Shown here piece after piece: positions 21,565 to 33,224 of a DNA stretch of 64,000 nt. The position numbers and the translations under genes were made by a program. The DNA is from Dichetophora obliterata. Lineage: Eukaryota; Arthropoda; Insecta; Diptera; Sciomyzidae. Below the pieces are notes generated by a model. It was not told the DNA's origin. It saw only the letters and a list, made by a program, of their open reading frames with translations, and made no database searches. The stretch lies in assembly GCA_963920525.1 (NCBI GenBank), contig OY986436.1, forward strand, positions 13,839,467-13,903,466, written 5' to 3'. Within the stretch, counting starts at the first letter, position 1, and each line of letters opens with the position of its first letter.

Positions 21565-22151
21565 TACACCCAAAAAATCCTGTAGTAAAAATAAATAAAA
21601 ATTTATTTAAAACAAATGTTAATTAGTAACTCACCGTCCAAATAAAAATGTATTTACTTTTATTAATTTCAATTATTTACTTTTACTACATATTTTTAAA
21701 CTACAGAAAAAAAATACATTTACATTAAAATTAAATTTTTTTATTTATTATTTAAAAAACTGCAAAGCATTTTCTGACACAGTATAAAGATTGCTTTTAT
21801 TATAAATAAATCAAAGTATTTTTGCATAAAAAAATAATACATTTAAGAAGTATACTTACCAATGTTCTTTATCACGAACCTTTTATAATTATTTTGGTTG
21901 AAATAAATACAATTGCTATCATATATATATTATGCAGTTTATTTTAATGTAGATATTCTTTATTTAAATAAATGTATGTAAACAACTACTTACTACCTGC
22001 AACTACTTCGTGTAGTATTAATTATTTAAATGAAAATTCAGTAAAAATATATTGAATAACTACATATGTATTTAAAAATAAATAAAACTACATATATATG
22101 AAGTAAATACACATTGTGTAGTAATTTTTACTACAGTATTTTTTGAGTGTA
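21565..22151. mobile_element. TA-flanked MITE 'CACCCAAAAAATCCTGTAGT'
   Basis: The element 21567-22149 (583 bp) has ends CACCCAAAAAATCCTGTAGT and, inverted, CACTCAAAAAATACTGTAGT, with TA on both sides (21565-21566, 22150-22151). A TA duplication suggests mobilisation by a Tc1/mariner-type transposase. The interior is very AT-rich and repeats ACTACATATGTA-like motifs. It lies roughly 290 bp upstream of the predicted EPT 5' end. Confidence 0.78.
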
Positions 22152-22966
22152 CATCACGAAGTTTGAATTTTTCCCTTTTTTTTATAGACAAAATGCAACA
22201 CTGACTCTAAATTGAAACTCAATACAAATAAACAACATTGAAGAGAGCTGTAGATAAAACTCTCAGACACAACAAAAACAAAAATCGGATTGAGTTGCAA
22301 CAAAAACAACAGGGGCAACAAAAATACTAACAACAACAACAATAGTGGAAAAAGAACAATAACCCAAAAATAATAAAAAGTTACCACATGAAAAACGCGG
22401 CCGCCGCTTGCAGACTTTTGCAGACGCTGCGCTTGTCAGTTTTTTTTTATTGGCGAATAATATTTTAAATTAAAGTGACACGAGAAAAGAGAAGGCGACA
22501 CAATTTCTAAAACTAGTTTAAAAAGTGGCTATTAAAATTTGCAATTTAATTAAATAAAGCGTTATAAAATAACCGTATAAAATAAGAAGAATAGCTAGCT
22601 GAAAAATTACACGCTCTACGCGACGAACGAAGAATAGAAAATCCATTCAATCGGCAGCGTAACCAGCAGAATTGTTGAAGCCGCTCCAGACGTGTAGGTG
22701 CTGCAGCAGTGAAGACCGTAGACTCATGGTGGCTACTAATTCCGTCAGAAAGAGCTTAAAAAAGTGAAAATTTAGTTAATTAAATTGGGCACCAACTGGA
22801 GGCTAGCGACCAAAAAAATGTTGCATAAAAGCTGAATCGACACAAGAAAATATTCTTCCATTCTTCTGCCTAGCTGCGAAGGATTACTCTAAACACCCTC
22901 CTGCACCCCGCGTAGAACACATATTTCTTCACACGTTCCACAGCGCGTTTATAAAGGACTCTCAAC
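22152..22966 (+). promoter_or_regulatory. EPT upstream region and 5' UTR
   Basis: CAA-rich repeats at about 22265-22345 precede a more GC-rich patch (GCGGCCGCCGCTTGCAGAC near 22398). TCAGTT at 22436-22441 matches the fly initiator, which would give a 5' UTR of about 530 bases if there is no UTR intron. No clear TATA box or DPE. The sequence just before the start codon, CTCAACATG, is a good fly initiation context. The promoter position is a suggestion only. Confidence 0.35.
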
Positions 22967-25900
22967 ATGTCGCTGCAGCAGCTGCTCAACTATAAATACT
23001 TGACCAAGGACCACCTTTTGGGCTTCGACAACTATAAGGTAAGCAATAGTTATCTAACATTTCGCGTGAAGTATGCCACAAATCAGTCCACCTGCTGCTA
23101 TCCCCAGTTGCTCCACGTCTTGTGCCAATGTTTGCAAATATGTATTGTTATGCAAATATTTCCATTGTTAACTTGGCTTTGTTTTTTTTTATTTATTGCA
23201 GTATAGCGCAATCGACACCTCCCCGCTAAGCGTCTACGTTATGCATCCGTTTTGGAACTGGACCGTTAAGGTAAGAGTGTGGGGCTGCAGGCAGCACCAC
23301 CAAGACTTATGGTTTTGCATTGAATAGAATGTGAGCAAAACGTGTTGTAACCAAGAGAGCTGCTTCCTTTTGTTTATTATTGACAAAATCAATATTTATA
23401 ATTGCCACATTAGTCACACAAACACACACTCATATATCCAAAAGCAAGGGATTTTGTTAAACCACACAATTAAAACATACCCTGCTATTCTTGTGCTTGC
23501 CTTATTTATAGCTGAGCTTAATAAATTATCTTTACATCTTATATCTAATAATTCTCTCTCATTATTCCACAGTTCTTTCCGCGCTGGGTTGCGCCAAATG
23601 TAATGACTTTTCTGGGTTTTCTCTGCACGGCTTTGAATTTTTTCCTACTCTCCTATTACGATTGGAATTTCTATGCCAGTTCTGGCTTAGCGCCATACAA
23701 ACCAATACCATCATGGGTTTGGCTTTGCACTGGCGTGAACATCTTCCTTGCCTACACTCTGGACGGCATAGATGGCAAGCAAGCGCGTCGCATTGGTTTG
23801 TCTGGACCGCTCGGTGAACTCTTCGACCATGGACTCGATTCCTACACAGCTGTATTGATACCCACCTGCTTGTACAGCATCTTTGGCCGTAGTCCGACCT
23901 ACTCGGTGCCACCTATACGCATGTATTACGTATGCTGGATGGTGTTCTTTAACTTCTACGTCTCGCATTGGGAGAAATACAATACTGGTGTTTTGTATCT
24001 GCCCTGGGGCTATGATCTCAGCATGTGGGGATCAACAGCTATGTATTTGTTAACTTGGTGGTTTGGCATTGAGTTCTGGAAACGTGATTTACCATTCGGC
24101 ATTCCATTGGGTAATGCAATGGAATTTTTGTTACACATCAGTGCAATGGCAAACACGCCGATGGTCGTCATAAATGTCTACAAGTAGGTGGTGGCATAGC
24201 ATAAGATTCATAAACATTTTTAACTTGACTCGTTTCTTGTCTTTTTTTCACAGCTCCTACGTTGAACGCACAGGAAAAATGCGTAGCTTCAAGGAAGCTA
24301 TGCGTCCTTTATGGCCATTTTTAGCCTTTATGGTTTTGTTGCTCGTCTGGCCATGGATATCACGCAATGATATCATGGAGTTGGATCCGCGCGCTCTTTT
24401 TATGTTAAGTGGCACAATATTTAGTAATATAAGTGTGAGTATTTACCTACCCTATCAACAACTCTATTATTGTTATTTTTTCTGTCGCACGTTTTACGAT
24501 TTGATATGTTTCTCTATTCTAAAAACGTACGATTTAAATGATTCATTCACACCTATTCTCAGACATACAGATTTCCGTAAACTTTTCTTATCTCCAACTA
24601 CGCGGAACATGTTGATCTTACAATAATGACAATATTGTTGGTTTTTGTTATTGTATTTGAATAAATAATTTTTAAATTTGGACTGATAAGTTTAACGTGT
24701 CCGGCATGGTAGACGATAAACATTTTTTTTTTATAGCTAGAACATTAACAATAAATCATTAAAAAAAACTTTGAAAGCCTAAATGGAAACAAAAAAATGG
24801 TTACAAAAGGAATTCCCAACCTTTTTCAAAAACTTTACAAAAATTCATGTAATGTTTCTTTTTTGCTAATGGACAGTCCTTTTTCCAATGACTTTCTTTA
24901 TTAAAAGTAAAGTATTTATCTGGTTTTTTGTAGTTGCCCTTTTTGTCAAACTTCTTTGATGTAAATGCACATTCATCATTGCCTATTGCATTCATTCGCG
25001 ATTGTTCTAATTCGTGACTTTCGTGAAAAGTCGATTCGTGAGGTTTTCCAGCGTATTTTGCTCCTAAGTATATGACTCCCAAGCTGTAATAAAATTATTA
25101 AAACTTGAAGGTAGCGTCATAAGGATTTTGCTCATGAGCATTTTTTCGGATATCGGCTCTCAAAGGTTCTTCAGTCGTTCAGCCAATTCTTAAATTTTCG
25201 CCACGCGTACTTCTATGGTGTCTTCTGGCTCCTTCAGCAGTTGATAAGATTGTTGCTGCAGCATATGAATGCTTACCTCAGACTTCAATTCGTGAATTGA
25301 GAGTAACTTTTTCCACATCTCTTTTGCATAAGATATCGTATGATCGAGCGCTCCACAGCAGTAATAATTGTTCGCTGCGCTTTAATATTAGCTTTTTCCC
25401 ATTCTTGCAATTTCTTGAGGTACGCTGCATTCTCAACACTTTTCATACGGTGAATTTGGAATTTTTATGTACAGTGTTGTGCATAGTAAAAGCAACCATA
25501 ATTGGAGTAGCAAACTTTCTCATATTTTTTATCGTCTTGCTTCTTTCTTCAAATTTGAATAGCTTGTTTTACTCAATCATGTAGTGCGCTCAATATAGCA
25601 TCAAAAGAAATTAAGTAAAAAATAATGGTACTTCAGCAATGAGAGTAGTATATGGAAAGAGCGATTTTTGACTTTGCATAACAAAAGCAATTTACTTAAG
25701 CCAAATAGTTTTTGCTCCAATTACCGGTAAATATCGATTATAATTTAAAGTTTTTGCTAGTTAATACTGATTTAGACTTAAAATTGTCATTTGCAAATAA
25801 TTCTTTGTATGAAGAGACATGCAAATTACCAAAAAGTCATGGCGCGTAATGAATACCCAGACTCCTTTAAACAGCAAATAAATGATGAGTATAAATCAGA

Positions 25901-28854
25901 AGCATCGCAAATTTCTTTATCAAAAAAGTACAAAATAAATAAATCAATACTTTCACGTCTTATAAAAAAGTTTGAGTTTGAAAAAACTGTAAAAACCCTC
26001 CACTTAAGTGTTCCGAAGCCTAAAAAAACACATATAGAGGACCGATAAATAATCCTAGCTTTTCAAAAAGATACTTTTTTACCATCTCAGCCTGTTGTTA
26101 ATCAACTAAATTTAAACGTGGACTCGAGTACTGTTCGCCGACGTGCTTTAGAAGCTGACTTAAAAAGTTACAGACCAGCGAAGAAGCCATTTCTTACAAA
26201 AAAGCACTTAGAACGAAGATTTGCTTTTAAGCATAAGAATTTTTATATTCCAGATTAAATTTGGCAAAAAGTCACTTAAATTGGTCTGTTGACCAATGGA
26301 AGACAGTCCTTTTTAGTGACGAGTCCAAATTTAATGTCTTTTACCAGCGATGGCATGGCCAAAGTATGTCGGCGAAAAGGTGAGCGTCTTAAACATCAAA
26401 CTGTCAGGTCACAGTTAAGCATAGAGGAGGCTCGGCCGTGATCTGGACTTGTTTTTCTGGATTTGAACAAGGCCCAGTTCATGAAATTACCCAAAAAATG
26501 GACCGATTTATTTCTAAAGAGATCTTAGAGACAATTAAGTTTCCCTTTGCTGAGCGACAAATGCCAACCAGGTGGGTTTTTCAGTATGACAGCGACCCTA
26601 AGCACACCACAAAGGTCGTTAAGGAGTGGATTTGCGCAAAATTAATTTAGGTATTGGATTGGTCAGCCCAATTGCCGGATCTGATTCAGGTATTCGATTG
26701 GTCAGCCCAATTGCCTGACCTAAACCCAATTGAAAATCTGTTCTGAATCCTTAAGCGACGAGTCGGTGGGCAAAAGTTTTTTAATTACTTTTCTAAGTGC
26801 ACTCGTTGAGGCACTGACACAGCAGTGGCGAAGTATACCACAAACTATTATTAATAACCTTATATCTTTAATGCCATGCAGATGTGTTGCGGTTATTCAA
26901 AATAAAGGTTATTTTGCCAAATATTAACCCTATAACCTCTATTTTCAATCAATTTAAATTTTTTTTGTTTAAGTTGCTTTAGTTATGCACAGCATAATTT
27001 CTACTTTGTACTTTATTTTTTATAAACAAATTTAAAAGCCTGAAGTTTAAAAGACTTTTGAGTTAATTTTAAATTATTTGTGTTTTAATAAATATAAAAA
27101 AATATTAAACAAGTATTTTAGTAAAAAACGGGAAAGTTTCAGGGTATAATCAGGGACAATGCCTTTTTTGGTTGGTTTTATTATGCACAAAACTGTATAT
27201 CTCGCCATTCTAAGTGTAATTTGTTAAATTTCCGGATGCAATTCTTTTATTAAAAATGTAAGCGACATATCAATCGCAAATTGCGTCCACAAACGTTGTA
27301 AATGCATGTTTGATCAAAAAAAAAAACTTAAAAAAAACTAGCTTTAATTATGGCAATTTCGTATCAAAAATTTCTTTTCATTTCAAAATATTGATTTTTG
27401 CGGTTTCTTAATTATTTTTTACCCTTAAACCAGGGACTGGTTTTTTGGCAACCCCAGAATTCCAAAATTTGTTCGCACAAAAATCAAAATTAATTTAAAA
27501 AACGTAATTAAAGTCATTTAGAGTAAGACACATATGTTTTCCATTTATTATGTTCAATTGTTTAAAAATAGGTTAAATATCAAAGTATACAAATAACAAT
27601 AAACATATCACTTCCAAAAGCAATTATCATTAGATTCGAAAATTCAAGTCATTTGTTAAACAAGCTTTATTTCTGGTAAGTTCATTTCAATTCACTTACT
27701 TTAAAATTTGTTGAAACATTTTTGCCAGGTTTTGCGAGACGTTTAAAATAACATCTGGCGACCTATTATAACTTCGAAAACTTAAATGTTCGAAATTTTT
27801 TCCGAGCATTTTCTGAGCAAAAGGGAGCGTCAAAAAACTTGAAAAGAATTTTGGAACAATGCAATAGGGGACATGCTGCTACATTGAAATTTAGCTTCCA
27901 AAATGATATTAAAGATGTCACGATTTCGGAGTTGAGAAAAAATTCAAGCACAAAAAATAAAACTAAAATTTACGAAAATATCCAAATTTTTATATTAATG
28001 ATTACCTAGATGTGTCGATCATGCCTTGGAACCAATTAAATGGTAGTGTTTTAGTGGCTGATCTTAGCTACAAGATATCGCATTGTTTTCTTCAATAAGG
28101 TCAAAACTAAAAAAACTGATTTTTCAGGAGAAGCATTTTAAGTTTTTAACATACACATTTTAGGAATTTGTTAAATCTTATCCAAAATATCACTAAAACA
28201 CAGCATGTGCCATTGGTTTTGAATTAGTTGACTCCTTATATAAGGAAACCACAGAACGAATCTGAGATATAGCCTTTTTTAGGTAAATAAACACATGATA
28301 AAAAAGGGATCGCTACGCTATAATTAAATGAAAGTATGACTTAGAAGAAAACAAGCGATATTATTATAGTGTTACCACTTCCGATACTATAAATTTGTCA
28401 AATAAGTTTTTGCTGTATAAAAACTTTTTTGAAGCTTTATACTAACTCTGCTTCTAAGAAATAGCTTATTTTCATATGATTTCTTATATTTTTGTTTACA
28501 TAAACACTATAAAATAATTTAGTACAAATCAATGCTCATCTTGTATTATTATTATCTATCTTCTAGTGTCGTCTCATCGTCTCACAAATGTCGAATACAC
28601 GCTGTGAATCCTTTAACTGGATGACACCTATCTACGTCATATGCATAGCGCTCAGCCTGTATATACCAGCGCTGGAACGCTTTCTACTATACTTTCTGTT
28701 AGTATTTACCACACTTGCTCATTGGCACTATGGCGCTAATGTGGTTAACCAGATGTGTGAACATTTTAATCGCATTTGCTTTAGTGTCAAAATGCGTCCC
28801 ATTGTACAAAAGGAAGAATTAGAGGCTACAGAAAAAGAACGAAAATTCGATTGA
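22967..28854 (+). CDS. EPT1: Ethanolaminephosphotransferase (EPT1/SELENOI type), complete
   Basis: Five coding exons: 22967-23038, 23202-23270, 23573-24183, 24254-24434, 28567-28854; 406 aa plus TGA, all junctions GT-AG and in frame. The enzyme transfers phosphoethanolamine from CDP-ethanolamine to diacylglycerol in the ER/Golgi membrane, the last step of the Kennedy pathway to phosphatidylethanolamine. Exon 3 carries the full CDP-alcohol phosphotransferase signature DG-x2-AR-x8-G-x3-D-x3-D as DGKQAR...GELFDHGLD. The N-terminus ([26 protein letters not shown]) and the last exon ([14 protein letters not shown]) match EPT1 rather than choline-type paralogues. Length fits the family (about 390-410 aa), with several hydrophobic membrane spans. 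There is no selenocysteine extension: the frame ends in UGA after a Glu/Lys-rich tail, as expected for the insect form. The 4.1-kb last intron is full of transposon DNA. Confidence 0.95.
24800..25450 (-). pseudogene. Ty1/copia-type gag relic in EPT intron
   Basis: Read on the minus strand from about 25445, the pieces follow copia-like gag order: [13 protein letters not shown], then [15 protein letters not shown] with [14 protein letters not shown], then ILMTLPSSF and ITAWES, then a decayed zinc knuckle near 24890 in which the two leading cysteines are gone but H and C (SHWKKDCPL) remain. Stops and frameshifts interrupt it. It is antisense to EPT. A Tc1-like element begins within 25 bases of its upstream end, so the rest of the copia copy may have been separated by that insertion. 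Not functional. Confidence 0.75.
25470..27197 (+). mobile_element. Tc1-like transposon with both ends, TA-flanked
   Basis: The element 25472-27195 (1724 bp) has ends CAGTGTTGTGCATAGTAAAA and the inverse of TTTTATTATGCACAAAACTG, 28-bp arms with about three mismatches. TA is on both sides (25470-25471 and 27196-27197). Size and termini are classic Tc1/mariner. It lies in the last EPT intron in the same orientation as the gene and carries a broken transposase gene. Confidence 0.9.
25791..26935 (+). pseudogene. Tc1-like DDE transposase, broken
   Basis: The N-terminal helix-turn-helix region ([20 protein letters not shown]) is readable near 25845-26040, followed by [11 protein letters not shown] near 26125. 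The first catalytic Asp is in LFSDESKFN near 26310, the second block reads QYDSDPKH near 26583, and the third is [10 protein letters not shown] near 26715, followed by a stop where Trp is expected. Multiple frameshifts and stops, so inactive. A 39-bp in-frame tandem duplication (26649 and 26688) repeats the [10 protein letters not shown] block just before the third catalytic motif. Confidence 0.88.
27198..28566. other. Remainder of EPT last intron
   Basis: AT-rich intron sequence ending in the acceptor TATCTTCTAG at 28566. I see no reliable coding remnant. Any continuation of the copia relic beyond the Tc1 insertion is not recognisable. Confidence 0.5.
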
Positions 28855-29570
28855 TTACTCAGGAGTTTGTTTAGTTTTATGAAGTGAATGCTTTAAGTCA
28901 TTTAAATGTGCATTTTTTGTGTTGTTTTTTTTTTGTACTGTAAGAATTTTTGTTCTTTGAACAGTGAGATTATTATATGTGTAATTTAAGAATTTTTTTT
29001 ATTTAAGAAAAATGTTGTTTGCATTTGTAAAATACCTCCATATAAACGTTAAACACACACGAACACATATCTCTTAGTTGATCACATTTCCACTAGCAAT
29101 TCATCACTAGCTCTCTTTAACTTAAACTAATTTTAAAGCGACTTCATTTTTTTAACATGAGTATTCAGTATGAATATTTTTATTAAAATTGCTAGAACTC
29201 TTTATCTAAGTGTATTAATTTAATAGACTTCTGTTTATATTTAGTATTTATTTAAATGTATTATGTCTTATCATAAACTTCAGTAAAAATGTTGATGCTA
29301 TTGCTTGTTAACACTCATTTAAATTTCTTTCATTGTGCTGCTTAGCTTTTAGTTTGAGGCTATTATTTATATATTTTTTTTTAAATAGTTTAAGATATGT
29401 CAACAAAGAGTGATTTAACAAAAAAAAAAACATGTTTTTTAAAAAAGCTCATGTTTTTTATTTTTTAAACTAAATAATATATTAAATAGCAAATTTATAA
29501 GAATGTGTAATAATTATAGCCGTAAATAAAACACACAAAATAAACAACTTTAAAGTACACAATAATTTTA
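28855..29570 (+). terminator. EPT 3' UTR candidate region
   Basis: AT-rich trailer. AATAAA at about 29524-29529 is the first clean polyadenylation signal I find, giving a 3' UTR of about 670 bases; earlier variant signals are possible. A TA-flanked MITE starts about 40 bases later. Confidence 0.4.
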
Positions 29571-29813
29571 TATATCGAGCCATAACCGCCGAAAAAATGT
29601 ATCCCACAAACTCGAAATTTCACAGAAAATGCAAACAAGTCACCATATGCATTTACATTAAAATTGTTTTTGTTGTAAAATCATAACGGTTTAATCTACA
29701 GCCATGAAATTTTGACAGATGATGCAAATGATGTTGAACTATCGATTTCGATAAGAAAACAAAAATCGATTATGGTGTGGGATACATTATTTTGGCGGTT
29801 ATGGCTCGATATA
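29571..29813. mobile_element. TA-flanked palindromic MITE 'TATCGAGCCATAACCGCC'
   Basis: The element 29573-29811 (239 bp) has ends TATCGAGCCATAACCGCC and the exact inverse, with homology continuing through AATGTATCCCACA. TA is on both sides. The central 140 bp are unrelated to the arms. Suggests Tc1/mariner-type mobilisation. Confidence 0.85.
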
Positions 29814-30828
29814 ATATTACTTAAACATAATTACATTTTTAGCTTAAAAGCCATTCAATTAGTTTGTTAACTTAAAGAATCAATTGCTTAAATATACTCA
29901 AGACAAATATGCTAAAGATTTAAGTTTTGTTTTGTTATCACTTTTTAGTAATAAACGCTTCACATGCGAAAAATATTTAGATGTTTGAAAACAGATGAAA
30001 GACATTGTGCCACTAATTTGTAAAATAAGATGGCAACTGAGCAAAAGTACAGATAATACTGTATATAATATTGCCGAATTTTCTTCTTGTGATATTTTTG
30101 GATGAATGAATGTAAGTATTATACCTTGTTTCTATAATGCGCAATACTAACTTGTTTTTTATATATTTTTTATTTTATTTTAGTAATCCAGAAATAAATC
30201 CTTATGCTAAAGATTACAAGAATCTTATATTAACAGCATTAGTATTATATTATATACATACTTGTATTATATAAATACATATAATTCAGAACTGAAAAAA
30301 TTTAATCCGAGAGGAACTCTAGTCGATAGTGGAGTCTATGTTTCTTGAGATCTGATCTAAGAAATCGAATTGTTTAGTAAACTTTCCAGAACAATGTTAA
30401 CTATCATAGCAAGGGCTGGATTAAACTGAAACGTACCGCTAATAGCAAAACAGGATGACCACTAGGCGTGGTTCGTGAATTACTTGTTAGCCTTAATATG
30501 ATGGCTGACCATGTCTGAATGAAATATGAACGAACATTACACGACTACTGAACGTTAGCCAAAATTAAATTTTATAAAACACCGATTTAAAAAAAATATA
30601 CATTTTTGCTTTGTTAAATAGAGGTAGAATAACGGACAATAATTACTTTTCACTTTGCCTTGCACAAAAAATGTGTACAGCTCTATAAACTTGGTTATTT
30701 TTAGTTGAACTTTTGCTAGCTGTTTAGAGAGGTGCATACTTAAAAGCTAGTTTTTTCCAAATTTTTTAAAAACAAAAAATATATGGATTCCACAAGATAT
30801 TGTATTTATTTAAAATTAGTCATGGTAT
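29814..30828. other. AT-rich, nothing recognised
   Basis: A less AT-rich patch at about 30310-30550 (AGGAACTCTAGTCGATAGTG and neighbours) has no open frame and no match I know; the rest is ordinary AT-rich DNA. Confidence 0.4.
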
Positions 30829-31329
30829 TTTTAAATCATAGCTGTTAAATTGCGATTACGACTTGTTATAAATTATATTATATTTTAAAAAGAATCGTAA
30901 TCATTATATAATCCTTGAGGGAGAAGCTTACGATGAGTAATCGATTACGATTACAAATAATTAAAAAAATAGTTCCGATTACTTGAAATTACGTAAATAA
31001 TAAAAAAAAATCGAAAATAATCAAGAAAAATAATCCGACTACTTTTAGAAATTATTTAAATATTCAAAAAGAACCAAAAATAATTTCTAAAGTAGTCGGA
31101 TTAATTTTTCTTGACTACTTTTGATTCTTTTTTATTGTTTTTTTAAGTAATCGTAGTTATTTTTTGATTATTTGTAATTATTAATAATTATTAAATTATT
31201 AGTTAATTATTAAATTACGATTGCAAACAAAAGAATTGTACTTAATCAATTAATGCACCTTTTTAAAAAAATTATCGAATTACTAATGATTACTATTAGT
31301 AATCATTATTTAACAGCTATGTTTTAAAT
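30829..31329. mobile_element. hAT-type MITE with internal hairpin, 8-bp TSD
   Basis: The element 30837-31321 (485 bp) has ends CATAGCTGTTAAAT and the perfect inverse, and TTTTAAAT on both sides (30829-30836, 31322-31329). The middle contains a strong hairpin: AATCAAGAAAAATAATCCGA with CTACTTTTAGAAATTATTT (about 31018-31058) mirrored by AAATAATTTCTAAAGTAG with TCGGATTAATTTTTCTTGA (about 31080-31118). TAATCGATTACGATTAC-like boxes recur in both orientations. Non-coding. Confidence 0.85.
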
Positions 31330-31860
31330 ATGCTTATTTTTTTGTGGATTTTTATAAACAAATTTTTGGATATCCGATAGCTTTGTAATGTGCGGCTGTC
31401 CGCATCTGTACATTTTTCTTCATTATCCCCATTTGTCCCACAAATATTAATTTGAATTTTTTATTTTTTTGCATAAACTAAGATTAGTTGGCGTAAATAA
31501 ACTTCACGAGCATTTTGTGAAGGAAATTTTTGGCTCCACATGGAGCCGCTGGGACAATTCGGGTTAACTTAATAATAGAGGTGTTTACATTCTAAAAAAT
31601 ATTATTTAATTTTCCGACTCTTTCAGATTAGTGCTTTTTGTTTTAAGTCAAAAGTGAGAAAAAAATTTTTAATGTCATAGGCGTTGAGTTGTTAGTCTTA
31701 TTTATTTTTTTTTTTATAGTAAAACGCTTTTTCTTATTTATAATAAAAATTGTTTTTTACTAAGGATACGGGTTTGAGAATAACAAAAAACCAATACTTA
31801 GATATGATTAGTGACAGTTAACACAAAAAATAATTTTTCATCCATTTACCTCAGAAACAT
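31330..31860. other. No gene recognised
   Basis: AT-rich; contains a small palindrome GGCTCCACATGGAGCC near 31530 and no coding frame. Confidence 0.4.
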
Positions 31861-32265
31861 TAAAGGTGGGTCTAATATGATCCAATTGCCGTACATGGTT
31901 AAAAATAGACAAATTAAAAAAGACATGTTTGATTACTATGCATTCAAAACCATAATTTAAATTTTTAATGGAAGAAATGGAGAGGGTCATAGATGACCTA
32001 AGACCGATAGAGGGTTAAAAAAGTAAACGTTCAGAAAACAGACATCACTTCATACTATTTTTCAACAAAATCACTTTAAGATCTATATGAGAAAAAGTAG
32101 AGGTGGGTCATATATATCCCATTGATCGCACAGGGCTAAGAATACAAAATAAGTAAGCATACATCATAAGTAAACATCAACAAAAAAATTTTAATGGTCA
32201 CCTAAAAAAAAATTACTGTGGGTCATATATGACCCAATGGTCGTACAGGGTTAAGGGTATAAAAA
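31860..32265. repeat. Minisatellite with palindromic core, period about 117 bp
   Basis: Four spaced copies of a box related to GTGGGTCATATATGACCCAA occur near 31866, 31982, 32104 and 32218, each followed by a motif like TGGTCGTACAGGGTTAA. The last copy has a perfect 16-bp palindrome GGGTCATATATGACCC; earlier ones are progressively decayed. Spacers are AT-rich and weakly similar. Confidence 0.75.
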
Positions 32266-32647
32266 AATACATGATGAGAAACTGTTTACCCAATAGAGTG
32301 TATCGAAAATCTGACCCTCAATTCTGGTACCAAAATAAAATAGTATATAAAAAAAACTTTTTTTATAGGTATACTTTTTTGATCTGAACCCATTTTGGCG
32401 TCCCCCAAATTGCATTTTTGTGCATTTTTGAGCAATTTTTGTACTAATAGTTGATTTATAAAGAAAATTAAGCTTATCAATCAATTCCTCGGATATAAAA
32501 ACATAGAACTGCCAATTTTCATTCCATTGGTCATTGAGGTGTTCAATTACCAATTCCAATTCCTGTAATGGAACTGACAATTTTTTCCAATTTCTGAGGA
32601 TTTGAGGTGTTCAATTACCAATTATCTAAAAGCCCAAAATGTTCAGA
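32266..32647. other. Short direct repeats, no gene
   Basis: GAGGTGTTCAATTACCAATT occurs twice (about 32536 and 32604). An open frame of 109 codons on the minus strand overlaps this region, but it has no recognisable domain and its composition follows the AT-rich background. Confidence 0.4.
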
Positions 32648-33224
32648 TTAACCCATTAATGCTCACAACCAGAACCCGTTTGGTTTAGCTTTTGAAATTT
32701 TCAGCATCAATTTGTATTAATATTGGACGGAAAACTCTGAAGTTTAAAACAAAAATTGAAAGGTTTGGGTGTGGATACGGATCATAACCGTATAAGGGGT
32801 ATGTAAGTAGAGAAAAAAAAAACAAAAAATTAAAAAAAATTAAAATTGGAAATTTGTTTTATATTTTAAAATAATTATAAAAAATAAAATAATTTTTTTA
32901 AAAATTTTTATTATTTTAGAATTATATATGAGCTTAATGGTAATTCGAAAATTTTTATTTCGTAGTGTAGGCGTTCAACTTTAACGTAATACACTTTTTC
33001 AATTATATTTTATTTTTTCTTGATGTTTATAAAACAAAAAACTCACCTGAGTAGAATTTTTAAATTTTTTTTTTATTACTGCACGATTTTATTTTAATTT
33101 TTTGGAAAAAGCATACTCTTGGCTTTCTCACATTGTTGGAAGCAAAAGCTTTACAGTGGCTGCGGATTTTTGAGGAATTTTTGGAAAAAAAATATAAATA
33201 TATACGTTGGCAATAATGGGTTAA
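32648..33224. mobile_element. piggyBac-like MITE, TTAA-flanked
   Basis: The element 32652-33220 (569 bp) lies between TTAA tetranucleotides (32648-32651, 33221-33224). It starts CCCATTAATGCTCACAAC and ends in the inverse-like GTTGGCAATAATGGG. TTAA targets and CCC termini are characteristic of piggyBac. The arms are short (about 15 bp, imperfect), which keeps confidence moderate. No transposase. Confidence 0.6.

Noticed and set aside
23562..23968. Minus-strand frames of 85-116 codons opposite EPT exon 3
   Set aside because: They arise from codon structure of the real EPT exon and have no recognisable domain.
24435..24626. Read-through extension of EPT exon 4 into its intron
   Set aside because: A strong donor GTGAGT lies at 24435, and the exon at 28567 restores the conserved family C-terminus; the read-through residues are not family-like.
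32251..32580. 109-codon minus-strand frame
   Set aside because: No family resemblance; spans short direct repeats and AT-rich DNA.
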